Source: Xylaria sp. FL1777 (taxonomy: Eukaryota > Ascomycota > Sordariomycetes > Xylariales > Xylariaceae). Taken from it: a stretch of DNA of 64,000 nt. The notes under the pieces were generated by a model, which was not told the DNA's origin, made no database searches, and saw nothing but the letters and a program-made list of their open reading frames with translations. Of this stretch, positions 23,242-34,792 are shown in pieces; positions within the stretch are counted from its first letter, which is position 1; every line of letters begins with the position of its first letter. The position numbers were made by a program, and so were the translations under genes. The stretch spans positions 124,001 through 188,000 of the forward strand of contig MU400581.1 of assembly GCA_022578965.1 (NCBI GenBank), read 5' to 3'.

Positions 23242-24166
23242 TCACCAGCCACCACGGAACCCCCGACCACTTCGTCCTCCATATCCACCACCACCGCCGC
23301 CGCCGCCGCCGCCACCTCCACGCCTTGGACCCCTAGGACCACCTCTCCAACCATCGCCGTCGTCGCGCGGACCCTCATCCTGCATCATAGGCGGCGGGCG
23401 CCCACGACCGCGGTCCTTGACCAAGCTGTCGTAGGTCTTACGCATCTGGGCATAGCCGAGATGCATCTTTCCATAGAAGTGGTCCGCCAGTCGTCGATCG
23501 TTATCGAGCCTCGACAGATACGCGCCGCAGACGTCGCAGACCTGCAGCTTCTGGTGGCCGGAGGGCCCACCGGTGTCGCTGAGGTTCTTGAGCTCGCGCT
23601 CGCGCTCGGCCTTGGTCTGCGCGGCCTGGCGCACGCGGAAGAACTCCTCGTAGGCGCGCGCCACCTCGCCCAGCTCGCCGAGGACGCGCACCTCGGCGAG
23701 GCCGCAGTCGATGGTGGCGTTGAGCTCCGAGATGGTCTTGAGCAGCACGTTGGTCTGGCGGATCTCGTCGGGCGTCTTCTCGAGGCGGCGCTGCGCCGTC
23801 TCGATCCAGCGGTTGCACTCGTCGATGTACTTCTGCAGGTCCCGCAGGTAGTCGTGCTCGAAGCCGTACTTCTGCTTCGCCGCGTCCGACAGCGCCTCGT
23901 ACTCGGCCTTCAGCGACTCCGCGTGCACCTTCGGGCACGGGCCCACGTCCTTCTTCGTGTTTGTGAACAGGTCGTGCGGACAGGTGCCTACGAGGAACGA
24001 GCGGCACACCTTCTGGTCGGTCAGTGAGAGCTGTGCGGCGCGGGACGTCTGCGGGCCGCCCATGAGCTGCTCTTTGGGGCGTGTTAGCTGATGCGCTCTG
24101 CTGTCGTGAAGATGGTGTGGTTAGGGGTGTAAACTCACCGAGCAGCTTTCGCTGTTCTGCAGCCAT
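23242..24166 (-). CDS. LUC7: LUC7-family U1 snRNP splicing factor, 2 exons, 285 aa
   Basis: Exon 1 is 24139-24166 (28 nt) and exon 2 is 23242-24071, with a 67-bp intron. The tiny first exon gives MAAEQRKLLE, which joins to QLMGGPQTS, the canonical LUC7 beginning. LUC7 sits in the U1 snRNP and stabilises U1 pairing with 5' splice sites. First zinc finger: VCRSFLVGTCPHDLF..GPCPKVH (residues about 30-60). Second: CDVCGAYLSRLDNDRRLADH..GKMHLGY (about 200-230). Between them is a helical/coiled-coil section. The C-terminus is RG/Gly-rich, with a poly-Gly run at about 23297-23330 (plus-strand CCG repeats), and ends GRGFRGGW. The gene is divergent from GPI16, 436 bp away. The stop codon lies within a TGGTGAGTGG sequence that could also act as a splice donor. 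Confidence 0.95.
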
Positions 24167-24602
24167 ACTCAATGTGCGTGTTATACGATACTTCTTATGG
24201 ATGTTGTGTAGGGGAAATAGCTTCGCAGTGGGGGAGATTTGGGTTTGGAGAGAGCTGAAGATAGATGTATGCTTCGAAAATAGAAAACGGCACAGCAGAT
24301 AAACAGCAGGCCATGTTTTGCGACAAGGCTGGTTTGGTGGTTTCTTGCAGTTTACCTAGTGAAAAGGATTGGAGGTTTTGCGGGGAGCCAATCGGTGGAT
24401 TTAGCTAGCTCCAGGGGTCCTCCCCCCCTACCACACGCTAACCATGCCGCTACAATAACGGTTAACAGGCAGCCTTAAGCTGCCAAGCTCGTGAATTAGG
24501 ATGACACTTTTCCAGTAGGTCGTTACATCGTAATCCGCCTCGCCCTTCAGCTTTCTTTTTGTTCTCCAACTTTCCCGAGTCCCCCATGGACCGTCGACAT
24601 AC
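24167..24602. promoter_or_regulatory. Divergent intergenic region LUC7 / GPI16
   Basis: 436 bp lie between the two divergent start codons, so it must hold both promoters and 5' UTRs. No clear TATA box. A C-run (CCTCCCCCCCTACC) is at about 24420-24432. Confidence 0.6.
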
Positions 24603-26512
24603 ATGATGCGGTCTTTCTTTTCTTACTTGATACCCTCGTTTTTTCTTTTCTCTGATGTCTTTGCTTCCGATTACCATGAACAACTGAACCTCAAGCCTCT
24701 CCCCCAATCCTCCCTCCTCGCGAGCTTCAGCTTCCGATCCAACACGACGCTATCGCAATTCGAGGCGCACAACTTCCGATATTTCCCCCGATCTCTTGGA
24801 CAGATATTGCAACATGTCGGCACGAGGGAGTTGCATTTGAGATTTAGCTTGGGCCGATGGGATGCCGAGAGCTGGGGAGCACGTCCTTGGGACGGCACCA
24901 AGGAGGGCGGCACGGGCGTTGAGCTATGGGCGTGGCTAGAGGCGGACACGGAAGAACAGTACGTCAATGTTCGGTCGAGGTATAGTTTCCTGCTAATATG
25001 GGATATAGGGCCGACCATAAATGGTTGACGTTGACGAATGCCTTGTCCGGCTTGTTCTGCGCTTCGCTTAACTTCATCGACGAGACTCGAACAACCCGAC
25101 CTGTCATGTCGTTTCAACCCGAAGGAGACCACGGCTCTGCTCTCGACAATATGCATCTGCTACACGGCGTCTTACCACATGAGATTGTGTGTACGGAGAA
25201 CCTGACCCCATTCTTAAAGCTGCTGCCATGTAAGGGCAAAGCCGGAATCTCGAGTCTACTCGATGGGCATAAACTATTTGATGCATCATGGCAGAGCATG
25301 GCGATCGATGTTCGACCTTTATGCACCCAAGGCCAAGAGTGCGTCTTACAGATAGAACAGACCATCGATATGGTTCTCGATATTGAGAGATCGAAACGAC
25401 CAAGGGGTAAAGTAGAGCTTGTTCAGCTGCTTTCCGCTATAAACTAACTGGTCCTTCTAGGTAATCCTATTCCGCGACCACCACCTGGGCATGATCTGAA
25501 ATGTAATGCCACGAAGCCGTACCACTCTGGCGACACGTGCTTTCCTTCCGACTTCGCGGAAGGCGAGGACTGGTCGTTGGACCGACTCTTCGGCAAGTTC
25601 CTAAAGGGAACGTGTCCTTTGACAGACCCAGATGTTCCTCCAGTGTGCATACATGCTCCAGAGAGGAGGGATATCTATACGACTGCTGGTGCGGTTGAGT
25701 TAAAAAATCCCGATGGGCTCTCACGATGCTACCAAGTCCCATCGGAAGCCGAGTTTTCAATGATATTACCTCGCATGTCTCAGGAGGGTGAAAATGCTAA
25801 AACAATAGCTGATGAGACCGTCCAACCTGAAACCCCACTCTTATACGCAGAGCGCAGCTTCACGGGCCATGGGCAAGAAAGGGGCGGTGTTCAATCTATC
25901 CTCACAAACCCCAGCCCCGACACTGCGGTCGAGTTCGTCTACATGGAAAGTCTGCCATGGTTCATGCGCATCTATCTTCATACGCTTCAAGCCCGCGTCG
26001 AAGGTACATCAGGGGCGAAAGACGACATAATCGAAGAGATATATTACCGTCCAGCTCTCGACCGAGTCAGGGGGACCCAGCTCGAATTACGTATGCGAAT
26101 TCCGCCAGCTAGCACTGTATTTCTCACATATGACTTCGAGAAGTCCATTCTACGCTACACAGAATACCCGCCCGATGCGAATAGAGGTTTCGATGTCGCG
26201 GCCTCAATTATTACGATCCTTCCCTCGACTTCGCCTGATGCCCCTCCTTCGCGGCGGAAGACATCAAATCTACGGACGACAAGTTTACTCCTTAGCTTGC
26301 CTACTCCTGATTTTAGCATGCCTTATAATGTCATCATATTTACGAGTACGGCCATGGCGCTCGCTTTTGGCGGACTGTACAACATCCTGGTGCGGAGATT
26401 CGTGGGTGCCGACGAAGGCTCAGAAGTGGCTGGCGGCCTCAAGGGCAAACTCACTCTCTTGGTGACAAAATTATCTGCAAAATTCAAGGGTCTAAAAGGA
26501 AAGGCGGAATGA
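24603..26512 (+). CDS. GPI16: GPI transamidase subunit Gpi16 / PIG-T, 3 exons, 601 aa
   Basis: Exons 24603-24958, 25009-25406 and 25461-26512; introns of 50 and 54 bp, with branch sites GCTAAT and AAACTAAC. The protein is an ER-membrane subunit of the complex that attaches GPI anchors to proteins. An N-terminal signal sequence (MMRSFFSYLIPSFFLFSDVFA) is followed by DYHEQLNLKPLP. Motifs shared with PIG-T: LGRWDAESWG, GTGVELWAWLEA joined over intron 1 to DHKWLTLTNALSGLFCASLNF, LLPCKGKAGISSLLD, and ERGGVQSILTNPSPD and VEFVYMESLPWFMRIYLHTL in the third exon. A C-terminal membrane helix lies at residues about 541-562 (NVIIFTSTAMALAFGGLYNI), then a basic cytosolic tail. Length is normal. The start Met could also be the second one (residue 2). 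Confidence 0.95.
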
Positions 26513-26953
26513 TGTTTCTTCGGCAATTTGTTATAGAAAAAATAAACTTCAAAAGTCACGACGAGTTAGGTTACTGAATCTTGTCATCCGTCGTCCCAGC
26601 TGCGTCTTCTCACGTCACTTGAATATCTCGCTCGCACTATGTCGGGGCAAGATACAGAATACTGACCACAATAGGCAGCGAGCAGCTCCAGCCCTCGTAA
26701 CGTCACAATGTCATTTGATTGATTGGGCAAGCTTCCTATATTAATACATAATCCTGTGTAGTCAACCCAACCAAATGGATATTACGGACAGTTGACAATT
26801 AGGCTAATAAAATCCTGTAGCGAGAACAAGGTCCAAGGAAAGTCTTTCAAAGAAACGCTTTCTATAATTCATTCTATCTATGGTATGAATAACGTCGTAC
26901 CTAACGTCGCGATCGCTGGGTTCTCCTCTCGCTGCCTCCTCCCGCTAGACTAA
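26513..26953. other. Intergenic between convergent genes
   Basis: 3' flanks of GPI16 (+) and the SRR1-domain gene (-). Nothing further is supportable. Confidence 0.5.
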
Positions 26954-28261
26954 TCACTCAATGTCCTCGTCAATATGACACCTTCTAACATCCCACTCTA
27001 ATTCTTCATCTGAGTCACTTTTGCTCTTCCTCAGGTACATGGTAGCTCCAGAGAACGGCCCGTAATACCCGAATGTCAGAACGAAGTACTCGTCGTTCAG
27101 CATCTCGTCGGACTTTGCAGATGGAGGATCGAACCTATTCTATGGTTAGTCGCTTTTACTGCGCCGCCTAATTATCAAGGGGAGGGGAATGCCCACGTCC
27201 AAGGTGTGCCCGGGTCGTCATCTACATCCCATATCATGCCAATCGGGCGCGCAATATCAGTGACAATCTGCTTGACTGGGATTTCAGGGGCGATGGAGAT
27301 GACGAATGATCTCTCGTCTATCTCCAAAAGTGCCCCGGGATCATCCAGCACCGTAATACCCACGGCCGTGAGTGCCGCTACATCAACGGGACTCAGCGCC
27401 GGGTCTTGGGCATAGCAAAGAATACTCTCTGTCCTAGCCTGTCTCGCAATAAGCTCCCGCACGGTCAGGAGAAGAGCGTATTGCGCGAAGGAGCTATCAA
27501 TAGTATCTTGCGTATCGTCGGAGTGTTTCCCATGCTCTAGGGCTCCTAGACCAATTCTAATGACCTTTCGCACCGCGGCGAATTCCGGATTATTTGTGAT
27601 ATTCTGTTGCATCGTGCGGTACAGACGTGTTGCCTCCCAAGTCCTCTTCTTCTGGTTAAATTTCCTTTCAATCTTGGCGATATTTTTTGGAGTGGCCTCT
27701 GGTGGAAGGGGTCTGGGGCGAAAAACTTCCTCGCTTTCGTAGCCGCTTGAGGAACCCGGGTCTTCCAAATGTTCCCACCGTATGCCCAGGGGGAGGAAAG
27801 CTGTTCGAGCATCGAAAGCTCTCCCCTCTCCGTACCATTCCGTCATTTCTTGGATCGAACGATAGATGATCCTTGGGGTCGCCCTGCGGAAAAGTTAACA
27901 TTCGGATTCCTTGGGGAAGTATGGGGTATGTTTAATACGTCTCCCAAATAGATTCATCATAATTATTGTTCTCTCCATAAATGCTCACTCCGACCCTGTC
28001 ACCATTGATGCCCTCGATAAACAATAGGTCCCCTTGGATGTGCCCTTTCTCGAAGTTGTATTTTTGGCGTCCGACGTCCGCTATTTGACTCTTCGTAAAT
28101 AATGGCATACCATTGTCGTAAAACCACCTGATGCGGGCGATGATGGCCTCCTGCAAGGGATCGGGGTCCTTCATAGAATCGTCCTCGGATGAGGAGTTTG
28201 GATACGCGCTTTGAACAGCGACTGAATCAGAGCTTGAACCCGTTCCTTCGGGGGTCAACAT
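26954..28261 (-). CDS. SRR1-domain protein, 3 exons, 396 aa
   Basis: Exons (minus) 27939-28261, 27197-27883 and 26954-27134; introns of 55 and 62 bp. The joins give SIWETATPRIIYRSIQEMTEW and PGTPWTFDPPSAKSDEML, both in phase. The SRR1-like region (residues about 230-340) shows SFAQYALLLTVREL, CYAQDPALSPVDVAALTAVGITVLDDP, LLEIDERSFVISIAPEIPVKQIVTDIARP and IGMIWD. SRR1 was first named for red-light and clock phenotypes in plants, and yeast/animal relatives are linked to heme regulation; the role in fungi is not established. The N-terminal 110 residues are acidic/Ser-rich, then KSQIADVGRQKY. The last exon is acidic (SDSDEELEWD, HIDEDIE). The third exon is not apparent from the long frame alone but clearly continues it. 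Confidence 0.85.
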
Positions 28262-28944
28262 ATTGATTTAGCTCTACTCGTAGGTATTATTGTCTAAGCG
28301 AGATTGGTATTGATTTGTAAATGTAATGGGAACAATGAAGAGACGGTCACTGTGAGGGGTCTTTATATTAGGTGCCGTGCCTGATACCTGCCCAACACTC
28401 GGCCGAACTTCCCTCGCCACGAGCACATTCGATGATGACAGCGAGACATCGTGGAAGGAACAGATGGGGTAGTCGACGAGCAATCTCCCGAATCTCGTCA
28501 GGGGTATTCTTAGCCACTGTCCCTCCTACCTGCCGGCGGTGTCATACCTACATGGATACACCCCTTTCCTTCCTCCAAATCCTTGATTAACAGTATATAG
28601 GACCTATAAGTCATAGAACGTTACTACCAAGTTTTAAATCTTTGAAGCCAGTAGTGGCTTATAAAGTCTTGCTAGAGCCGTGGACTTGGGCTACACCGCA
28701 AAAGGCCATGCCGACGAACCTGGACGGCTCTAACTACTGAATTAATTACATACAGTGAATAACTAAGTTACATTACCTATAATATTAGTCGTAAGGTACA
28801 AGTATAAGTGTACGAGACGCGTCGAAATAACCCCCGGAATCCACGTAAAAAAATGATCCGTACAAATATACATGCCATTTACCCATTAGCCATCTAACTT
28901 TTTGAGAACAGTGCCATGACCCATATTCTTCACCCCGTCCCTCC
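28262..28944. other. Intergenic, no gene supported
   Basis: Promoter side of the SRR1-domain gene and 3' flank of the rhodopsin-domain gene. The short frame at 28372-28590 has no recognisable content. Confidence 0.45.
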
Positions 28945-30560
28945 CTATACAAAGCTTCTCTCTCCAGTTGTTGTCTCCCCGAACAACCCTGGTGAAGGTT
29001 CGTCGGCCTCCACGATCTTAGACAATACTGGGGCTCTTCTACTCGAGGCCTTTCTCACCACCTTAAATAATCTCCTCGAAGTCTTAGTGGTCTTGTCATC
29101 TTCACTACTCGGAACATCGGGCTGCGACTCTGATAATCGTCGCAGGGTTAAATGCTGTGTGATATTCAAAGTGAAGAGCTTTACTCCTCCTGGGCCTGCC
29201 TTGTCTCGTGCTAGGGCACGTAGTATTGGAATTGAAGATGCCATTACTATAAGGTTTCATGTGTTAGAGATTCTCGCTCTTTCTAAGGATTTGACTCAAT
29301 TTTTGACAGTTATAAGAGCAAAAATTTGCCAAAGGATTATATAAATGCCTGGTGAATACATACTTGTCACTGCGGATTCCGCGATCGACAGCACAACAAG
29401 CTGAACAGAGCTATCTGCGAAAATTGTTAGTATATTACTCATACATCATCTTATGCTAAGTCTTACTCATATTTGCCTGGAACGTGCCAATCAAGGCGTA
29501 AATCTTGGCGAGTGCAATTATGCCAGCACTAAGCATTAGATCAGCAGTAGCACTCCGATGTCCGCGAAGGAGAACCATACAAGAGGCCGAGGCTCATTGC
29601 ACATATGGCTCCAAATCGCTCTTTTCTACTCATATCCATTTTCCATATGATTTTCCACGGCAGCAGTGCCAATAGAATGTCCATGGCCCCTGAATAGGCT
29701 TCATCATAGCGTGAGTTAGCAACTTATACGGCTAGCATATCGAGGGATCCCATACCTGCGGTGACGGCATTGTACGCGATTAGAGTTGTCCTTGGCCAGC
29801 ACGATCCCGGTATGGAGAAATTGAAATTCTTCTCTACCGGCGTGCATTGTATCCAGTTGAAGATGAGACTGAGACCCATGGCCACATTGATCGTCACTAT
29901 AACAAACCAGATGGTCCATTTTACCCAACCGCTAGAAATTCGAAGCAGTGTCAACGCGAACGAAGTCTTGCTGATTGCAGCGGCAAGGATAGAGAATAGA
30001 CCGGAGATGAGAAGTGCCAGCAATATCTGGGACCAGTCATTGGGTGCTATTTCATATGGTGGTTGTCCCCATCCAAGTGATATCGCGACCGACGTTGCCG
30101 CATTAGAAAGTATGATACATATCTAGAAATCTGTGTGAACGAGATGACGGTGCAGAGTGATATCATTTTTCCTACCAACGACTTTGCCACCAGGTGTTAG
30201 TCTAGTACGTCTTCATTTTGGGCGGATTATATAAGAGGTTTGGCATGAGGCCGAACGATTAAAACGGTAATCCAGCTATGGGCTCCGTCACTTGGAGTCT
30301 GTGAAAGTAGGAAACCGGCGACTCTTGATGTTACTCACAATTGTCAAGAAATGGTCATCCCACCACAGACCCCAATGTTTCCGCAACTTGAGGTAGAGCC
30401 GTAGAGCCAGCCACCCTGCTGCTAATACGGCGAGCGCCCATATGCATGCCCCAACCGCGGCGCCGAGGTTGTCACGCGTCCCTTCGTCTCCAAGCTCAAT
30501 CAACTGTATGGCCGTATCACCCACGGAAGCGTCCGGGTCCGGATCGTTGTTCGGGTCCAT
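28945..30560 (-). CDS. Fungal rhodopsin-domain (PTH11-like) seven-helix membrane protein, 6 exons, 370 aa
   Basis: Exons (minus) 30339-30560, 29756-30122, 29581-29689, 29467-29528, 29364-29414 and 28945-29246; introns of 216, 66, 52, 52 and 117 bp. All phases agree, giving 371 codons including the stop. Successive membrane segments: AVGACIWALAVLAAGWLAL, then LRKHWGLWWDDHFLT (the loop Trp-Asp-Asp motif of this family), ICIILSNAATSVAISLGWG, ILLALLISGLFSILAAAISK, VKWTIWFVIVTINVAMGLSL, AMDILLALLPWKIIWKMDMS, CAMSLGLFAGIIALAKIYAL and VQLVVLSIAESAVTIMASSI. The family ends with PILRALARDK, seen here, then a Ser/Lys-rich cytosolic tail. IFNWIQCTPVEKNFNF..GSCW holds the usual extracellular cysteines. 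Ligand and signalling role are unknown; some relatives (PTH11) sense surfaces in plant pathogens. Several exons are under 70 nt, so the small-exon borders are slightly uncertain. Confidence 0.85.
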
Positions 30561-33290
30561 TCTGACAGTGAGTTGGGAACTTGAGGAGTTATTCGCCTTC
30601 GATTAGTTTGCCGATTTGCGTCACGGAATGCTATCATATCATATCCACTTTATAAAGCAAGTGAGAAAAAATAGATAAAGTTCTCACAGTTGCAGATGTC
30701 TCTTGGCCTGCGGGTCCAGCATTATAAGGTCCCGGTTTCCGTCGCGGTGACATCCAAGTTGATGTGGCGATGGTAAAAGGGGTTTCGGGTATAATCAGCG
30801 TCTCCGAGTGGCCATATGAAACGCTTTCTCAAGATCGGCCCCAGGATAGGCGGTCATGGCCTGCGTTAACAGACAAGTTGACTAGTAATTATTCTATCGA
30901 CTATAGGAGGGATCTAAGCGAGGAACCATGTTGCAATCGCAATGCGTTGGGCGGAGGATTATGCTTGAATCTGGGGATCACGTTTCGGCCCATCACCCGG
31001 GGTGTTGCATCGGGCAGTCCCACTCGCCTCCGCAGATTGCCGGTCTAGATTGACCGAGGATGATCAACTGTCAAGACACACTGCTCGTTTCGCGTTGCGC
31101 TCGGGCTCATCAATGTCTATGCATGGCTTTAAAACCCGGTGTAAGTGATAGTTGCGCGTTACTACACAAGCAATAAAGCGGATGCGCCTACTTACTCTCT
31201 TCACGCCCCTATGAGTTAGAGGAGAGCTATCATACATATTTTCCATTGTTAAGGGGCTTTTAGAATTAACTCGTCTCTTGTTTTCCTAATTTCGGGCTTG
31301 ACTTTCACTTCGGTATTCCTGCTGCAGGTTTCATGCACGAGATTGTGACCCGGCACGATGGCGGCAATCAATCTGCCGATCCCGTACTAGGCTTAGTAGG
31401 GGTAACTTCACCGAGTCGGTAGATGTTAGGTATCCCATAATAAAGGCTCTATTATCCATGCGTTCTGTCATTTTAAGACGTAAACCCCATGTGTCTACAT
31501 GTCAATCGCACATATAGATTCAAGTAACTCTTTTGTCAAGTTCATCCTTGGGTTCTATCTAGACTCTAACCAGGCATGACGACTAGGAGATTCCATTTTA
31601 TTGAATGGTCAGAGCGGCCATGTCTTTAGGATGTTTGGAGGCACAACTTGGCCAAGGATTTGACTGCGAATGTTAGACTCAGCCGAGTTATACTACGTTC
31701 TGGGATACCGGTATTTTGAAGCTGGCGCACACCCAGATAGGCGACATGTTAGTTACCTGAAGTGCAATAGAAAAATGAACTGGACGACCGCAATTGGCTT
31801 CAAAACGAGTGGCTTGGGCTAGATTGGGCGATTTCCCCGCACATTCAAAGCCTTAATAGTGGATGCTGTCGCGGAGGCGTGGAGCCTAGATCCCACGTCA
31901 TTTTGTACGTCAGATATTACCTCGTCCGGACCGCAAGATGGGTGCACTAAGTCTTCAAGATGTGATATTCATCCTTAGGCCTTCATCCTTGGCCAATGTG
32001 GTCGAGCCTTTGCGCAGTCGAGAGCAGTCCGATGACAGCATAGCCAGCATCGTTCGACATTACATATATGCAATCTAAAAATATCTGATGGCATAAGACC
32101 ATGTTAGATGCATAATATAAGGTCTGAGCAAACTCCTTGGTGGCACTTTACGGCATGACGTATATCGAAGGTAAGATTATCAACGGCTTTAGGGCACCAT
32201 AACTCGCAAAGCTGGTTTCCTAACCGTCCCTCAGCTGCCTCACGGTACACATTAATCCTCGCAACCAATTCGAATACGAACGTGTGAGACTAGCTTAAGA
32301 TATCTTACACGCGCTCAAATCGCCCTCGATGATTTCTTTTAATAATAAAAATGTCAAAATAGTATTTACGCGCGGCCTAATCCTAAACGCAACTTACGTT
32401 TTACGGTCGATCCCGGGGCTGGAATGCCTCGTATTAGACGGCTGACAATTCTTTGAACAAATGAAACGTAGCATGACGGATTGCACCCGGTTTCTGGCCA
32501 CCCGGATTCGGCCCCAGGACTTTGGTCTACCCTCCTATTCTGAGCTCACGTGAGTGCCGAGCCTCAGAAGGCTGATGCACTTACATTGGGCTTTGCTGAC
32601 AGGCTCTGATTTGCATAACAACATCGAGATGTTCGGATACACCATGTAATTTTTTTCAACCAATATCGTGTGACAGCCTTCGATATAACGATGGCGAAAG
32701 GTGTTCGCACATTGTTAGTAGCCATCGCCCATTGGAAACCTAGCGTTTTGCGCAAACATGTTGAGAGTATAATACCTAGGCTTCTTTAGCGGTATCATGG
32801 TATCCAGGAATACTCGCTATCCTTGAGAATTATATTTCTAGATCCTCTAACGGTGAGAAACATAAGCTTAGGTAAAGCCACAGAGTCGTTGGTGGCGTTA
32901 CAAAACTCCGAATTACATTGAAATATACAGGGCTGTTAGAACTGTTTTCTCACCCACCAATGAGCACAGGTGTGTTTAACTGGTTTTCACTCAAATCTCA
33001 TGCTTCGCCATGAAGAGCTGATTATGTAGGAATTTTCATGACATACAACGCTCATCATGTGCTCCTGTGGTCTGACATGAACGTCGATCTTCTCGAATAA
33101 GCAGTAAATGAGTCCTATTCGACTTGGCGATAAGACGCCAGTATTTTGAACATCAATTCACCATCTAACGAATATAAGAAGGGAAATATTCCCCCGATTG
33201 TCGAGGTCTCTTCCAAAGTAACAAGAACAATCTACTTCCAAATCAGACTCGACTATCTCATCATCCTCAAAGACCCAAAAGCAAACCAAA
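30561..33290. other. 2.7-kb gene-free stretch
   Basis: No gene is supportable on either strand. Frames are short and lack domain or splice continuity. The last 150 bases are the promoter and leader of the small secreted protein. The mid part is AT-rich and may hold decayed sequence, but I recognise none. Confidence 0.5.
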
Positions 33291-33692
33291 ATGCAGTTTC
33301 CTTGCTCCCTCGTTGCTGGCCTTGGCCTCATTGCCGGAATTCAGGCCCAACCAACCCAAGAGCGTAACATTGGTGTTGCACACCTCACATTCCACGGCGG
33401 CCCTGCTTCATACGAATTGTATGTGCCTATTGATGGAACTGTAGTCACAACCTGTAAGCTGCTCTCCAATATCACACAATAACAGTGTGCTGATGGCCTG
33501 CTAACACCTCACATAGATAACGGTATCTCTGTTGATACTATCGACACTCCTAACTTCGACGCCATCAACCTGTGCACCTTCAACACGCCGGGCCCGCAAA
33601 CCCTAGTTGGCTCAGTCACTCCTGATGGCCTCAAGCAAATCACAGTGGGACCACCCCAGCCAATCCTCAGCGTGAGCTGCCGAGCCCACTAA
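33291..33692 (+). CDS. Small secreted protein, 2 exons, 112 aa
   Basis: Exons 33291-33453 and 33517-33692 with a 63-bp intron (donor GTAAGC, branch GCTAAC, acceptor ACATAG), joining TVVTTYNGISVDT in phase. Residues 1-18 are a signal peptide (MQFPCSLVAGLGLIAGIQA). The mature part is about 94 residues with two cysteines (LCTF and SCRAH), probably one disulfide, and several Pro/Gly-rich turns (NTPGPQTLVGS, VGPPQPILS). No membrane segment and no GPI signal. The size and features fit small secreted proteins of fungi that act at the surface, in competition or in host contact. I recognise no named family; effector function is not shown. The gene is isolated by 2.7 kb on its 5' side. Confidence 0.85.
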
Positions 33693-34165
33693 GTAGTGTC
33701 TCACGGCACTTAGATGTCCGGCATACTCGGTTGAGTCAAAAAGGTCTACCCAAGACAATTTCAGTACTTGGCCTAGGATGCGGTTTGTGGATTGGCAACC
33801 GAGGACTGGGTTCTACTCTCTTTAAATTTGCTGGGCTTCTAATCCTTTATCATATCCTCGTATAGATGGCCAATTTCAACTATATACAAGGACTTGCTAT
33901 AGACTCTTTCCTTCGTGATACCGAAGCATCTTGGTTGACTGAATGTGACGCCGATTAGTGGCAGTGTTGTCTGAGTCCCATGCTGGACGACTAGAGACGC
34001 CAGGACATAAAATACACGAATTTAGGATATAACTCTGCTGTTTACAGGATACTGTTAGATTACAGTACGACTGTACTAACAACAACAATAATAATAACAT
34101 AGCTGCTTCTTTCGTCTTTCCTCCCTCCCGTGTAAGTAACCTTGTGAGGTATACTAGGGTGAACG
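33693..34165. other. Intergenic between convergent genes
   Basis: 3' flanks of the secreted protein (+) and the bHLH gene (-). An AAC/AATA-rich short repeat (ACAACAACAATAATAATAAC) lies at about 34079-34098. Confidence 0.5.
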
Positions 34166-34792
34166 TTAGTTCATACTAAAGCTAGTGAACAGCTCTTCTA
34201 TCTCATAGTCTGAGAGCATACAGCTGTCGCCGCCGAGATCGTCGTTGTTGCTATCGCCGTGACGTCCCTCCCATGCGCCCGGGCCCGGCCCGCCGCTGTC
34301 GCCCGGCCCGTGGTGGCCTGCGAAGGTTGCCTCAGAGCTGCCATTAGTGGCAGCGAGGGCCTGCGGTGATACAACGCTGCACGTGGCACACGGTGCTGCA
34401 GGTTCTTTGGTATCGTCTCCATTCTTTTCCGCTTCTTGGTTGAGCTCTTTCTGTCGCTCTTGTTCTTCCAGTCTTTCCAAGATGGCAAGCGGTTCTCTCA
34501 GCTCATTGGAAACAAACTCCCCTCGGGCCTCTGCTGCCGTGACCAATTCGCGACGTCTTCTGAGAAGCATCTTTATGTACGCGAGTGTCGTGGTCAGAGC
34601 GTGTCTCTCGGATCGTCCCCGTCCTTCCAGACCAGGTACGAGTTCACAGAGACGGTCAAAGCCAGCCCTGAGTGTCTTACGGCGTTTTTGTTCTGCTAAG
34701 ATATGATTTTGCCTTTTCTTTTCTTTTGTCAAGCGCGGTTTTTTATGGACCTTAACTTTTCTTGTTCTTGTCTTGCGGGGATTTCGAACCAT
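34166..34792 (-). CDS. bHLH transcription factor, 208 aa
   Basis: An intronless minus-strand frame. The N-terminus is very basic (MVRNPRKTRTRKVKVHKK). The bHLH domain covers residues about 25-80: the basic part includes QNHILAEQKRRKTLR (His, Glu and Arg spaced as in E-box binders), helix 1 is AGFDRLCELVPGLEG, the loop is GRSERH and helix 2 is ALTTTLAYIKMLLRRRRELV. A Glu-rich coiled segment follows (LAILERLEEQERQKELNQEAE), then a Gly/Pro/Ser-rich region and an acidic tail (LSDYEIEELFTSFSMN) that could activate transcription. The arrangement resembles small fungal bHLH proteins of the Ino4 type, but I cannot assign orthology. A TATATATA sequence sits just upstream (about 34820). Confidence 0.9.
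   Translation of the reverse strand: MVRNPRKTRTRKVKVHKKPRLTKEKKRQNHILAEQKRRKTLRAGFDRLCELVPGLEGRGRSERHALTTTLAYIKMLLRRRRELVTAAEARGEFVSNELREPLAILERLEEQERQKELNQEAEKNGDDTKEPAAPCATCSVVSPQALAATNGSSEATFAGHHGPGDSGGPGPGAWEGRHGDSNNDDLGGDSCMLSDYEIEELFTSFSMN

Noticed and set aside
23224..24027. 267-codon plus-strand frame opposite LUC7
   Set aside because: Leu/Val/Ala-rich shadow of GC-rich coding DNA with no motif; LUC7 on the minus strand is unmistakable.
30561..33290. Hidden gene in the 2.7-kb gap
   Set aside because: I looked on both strands for splice-joined segments with motif continuity and found none.
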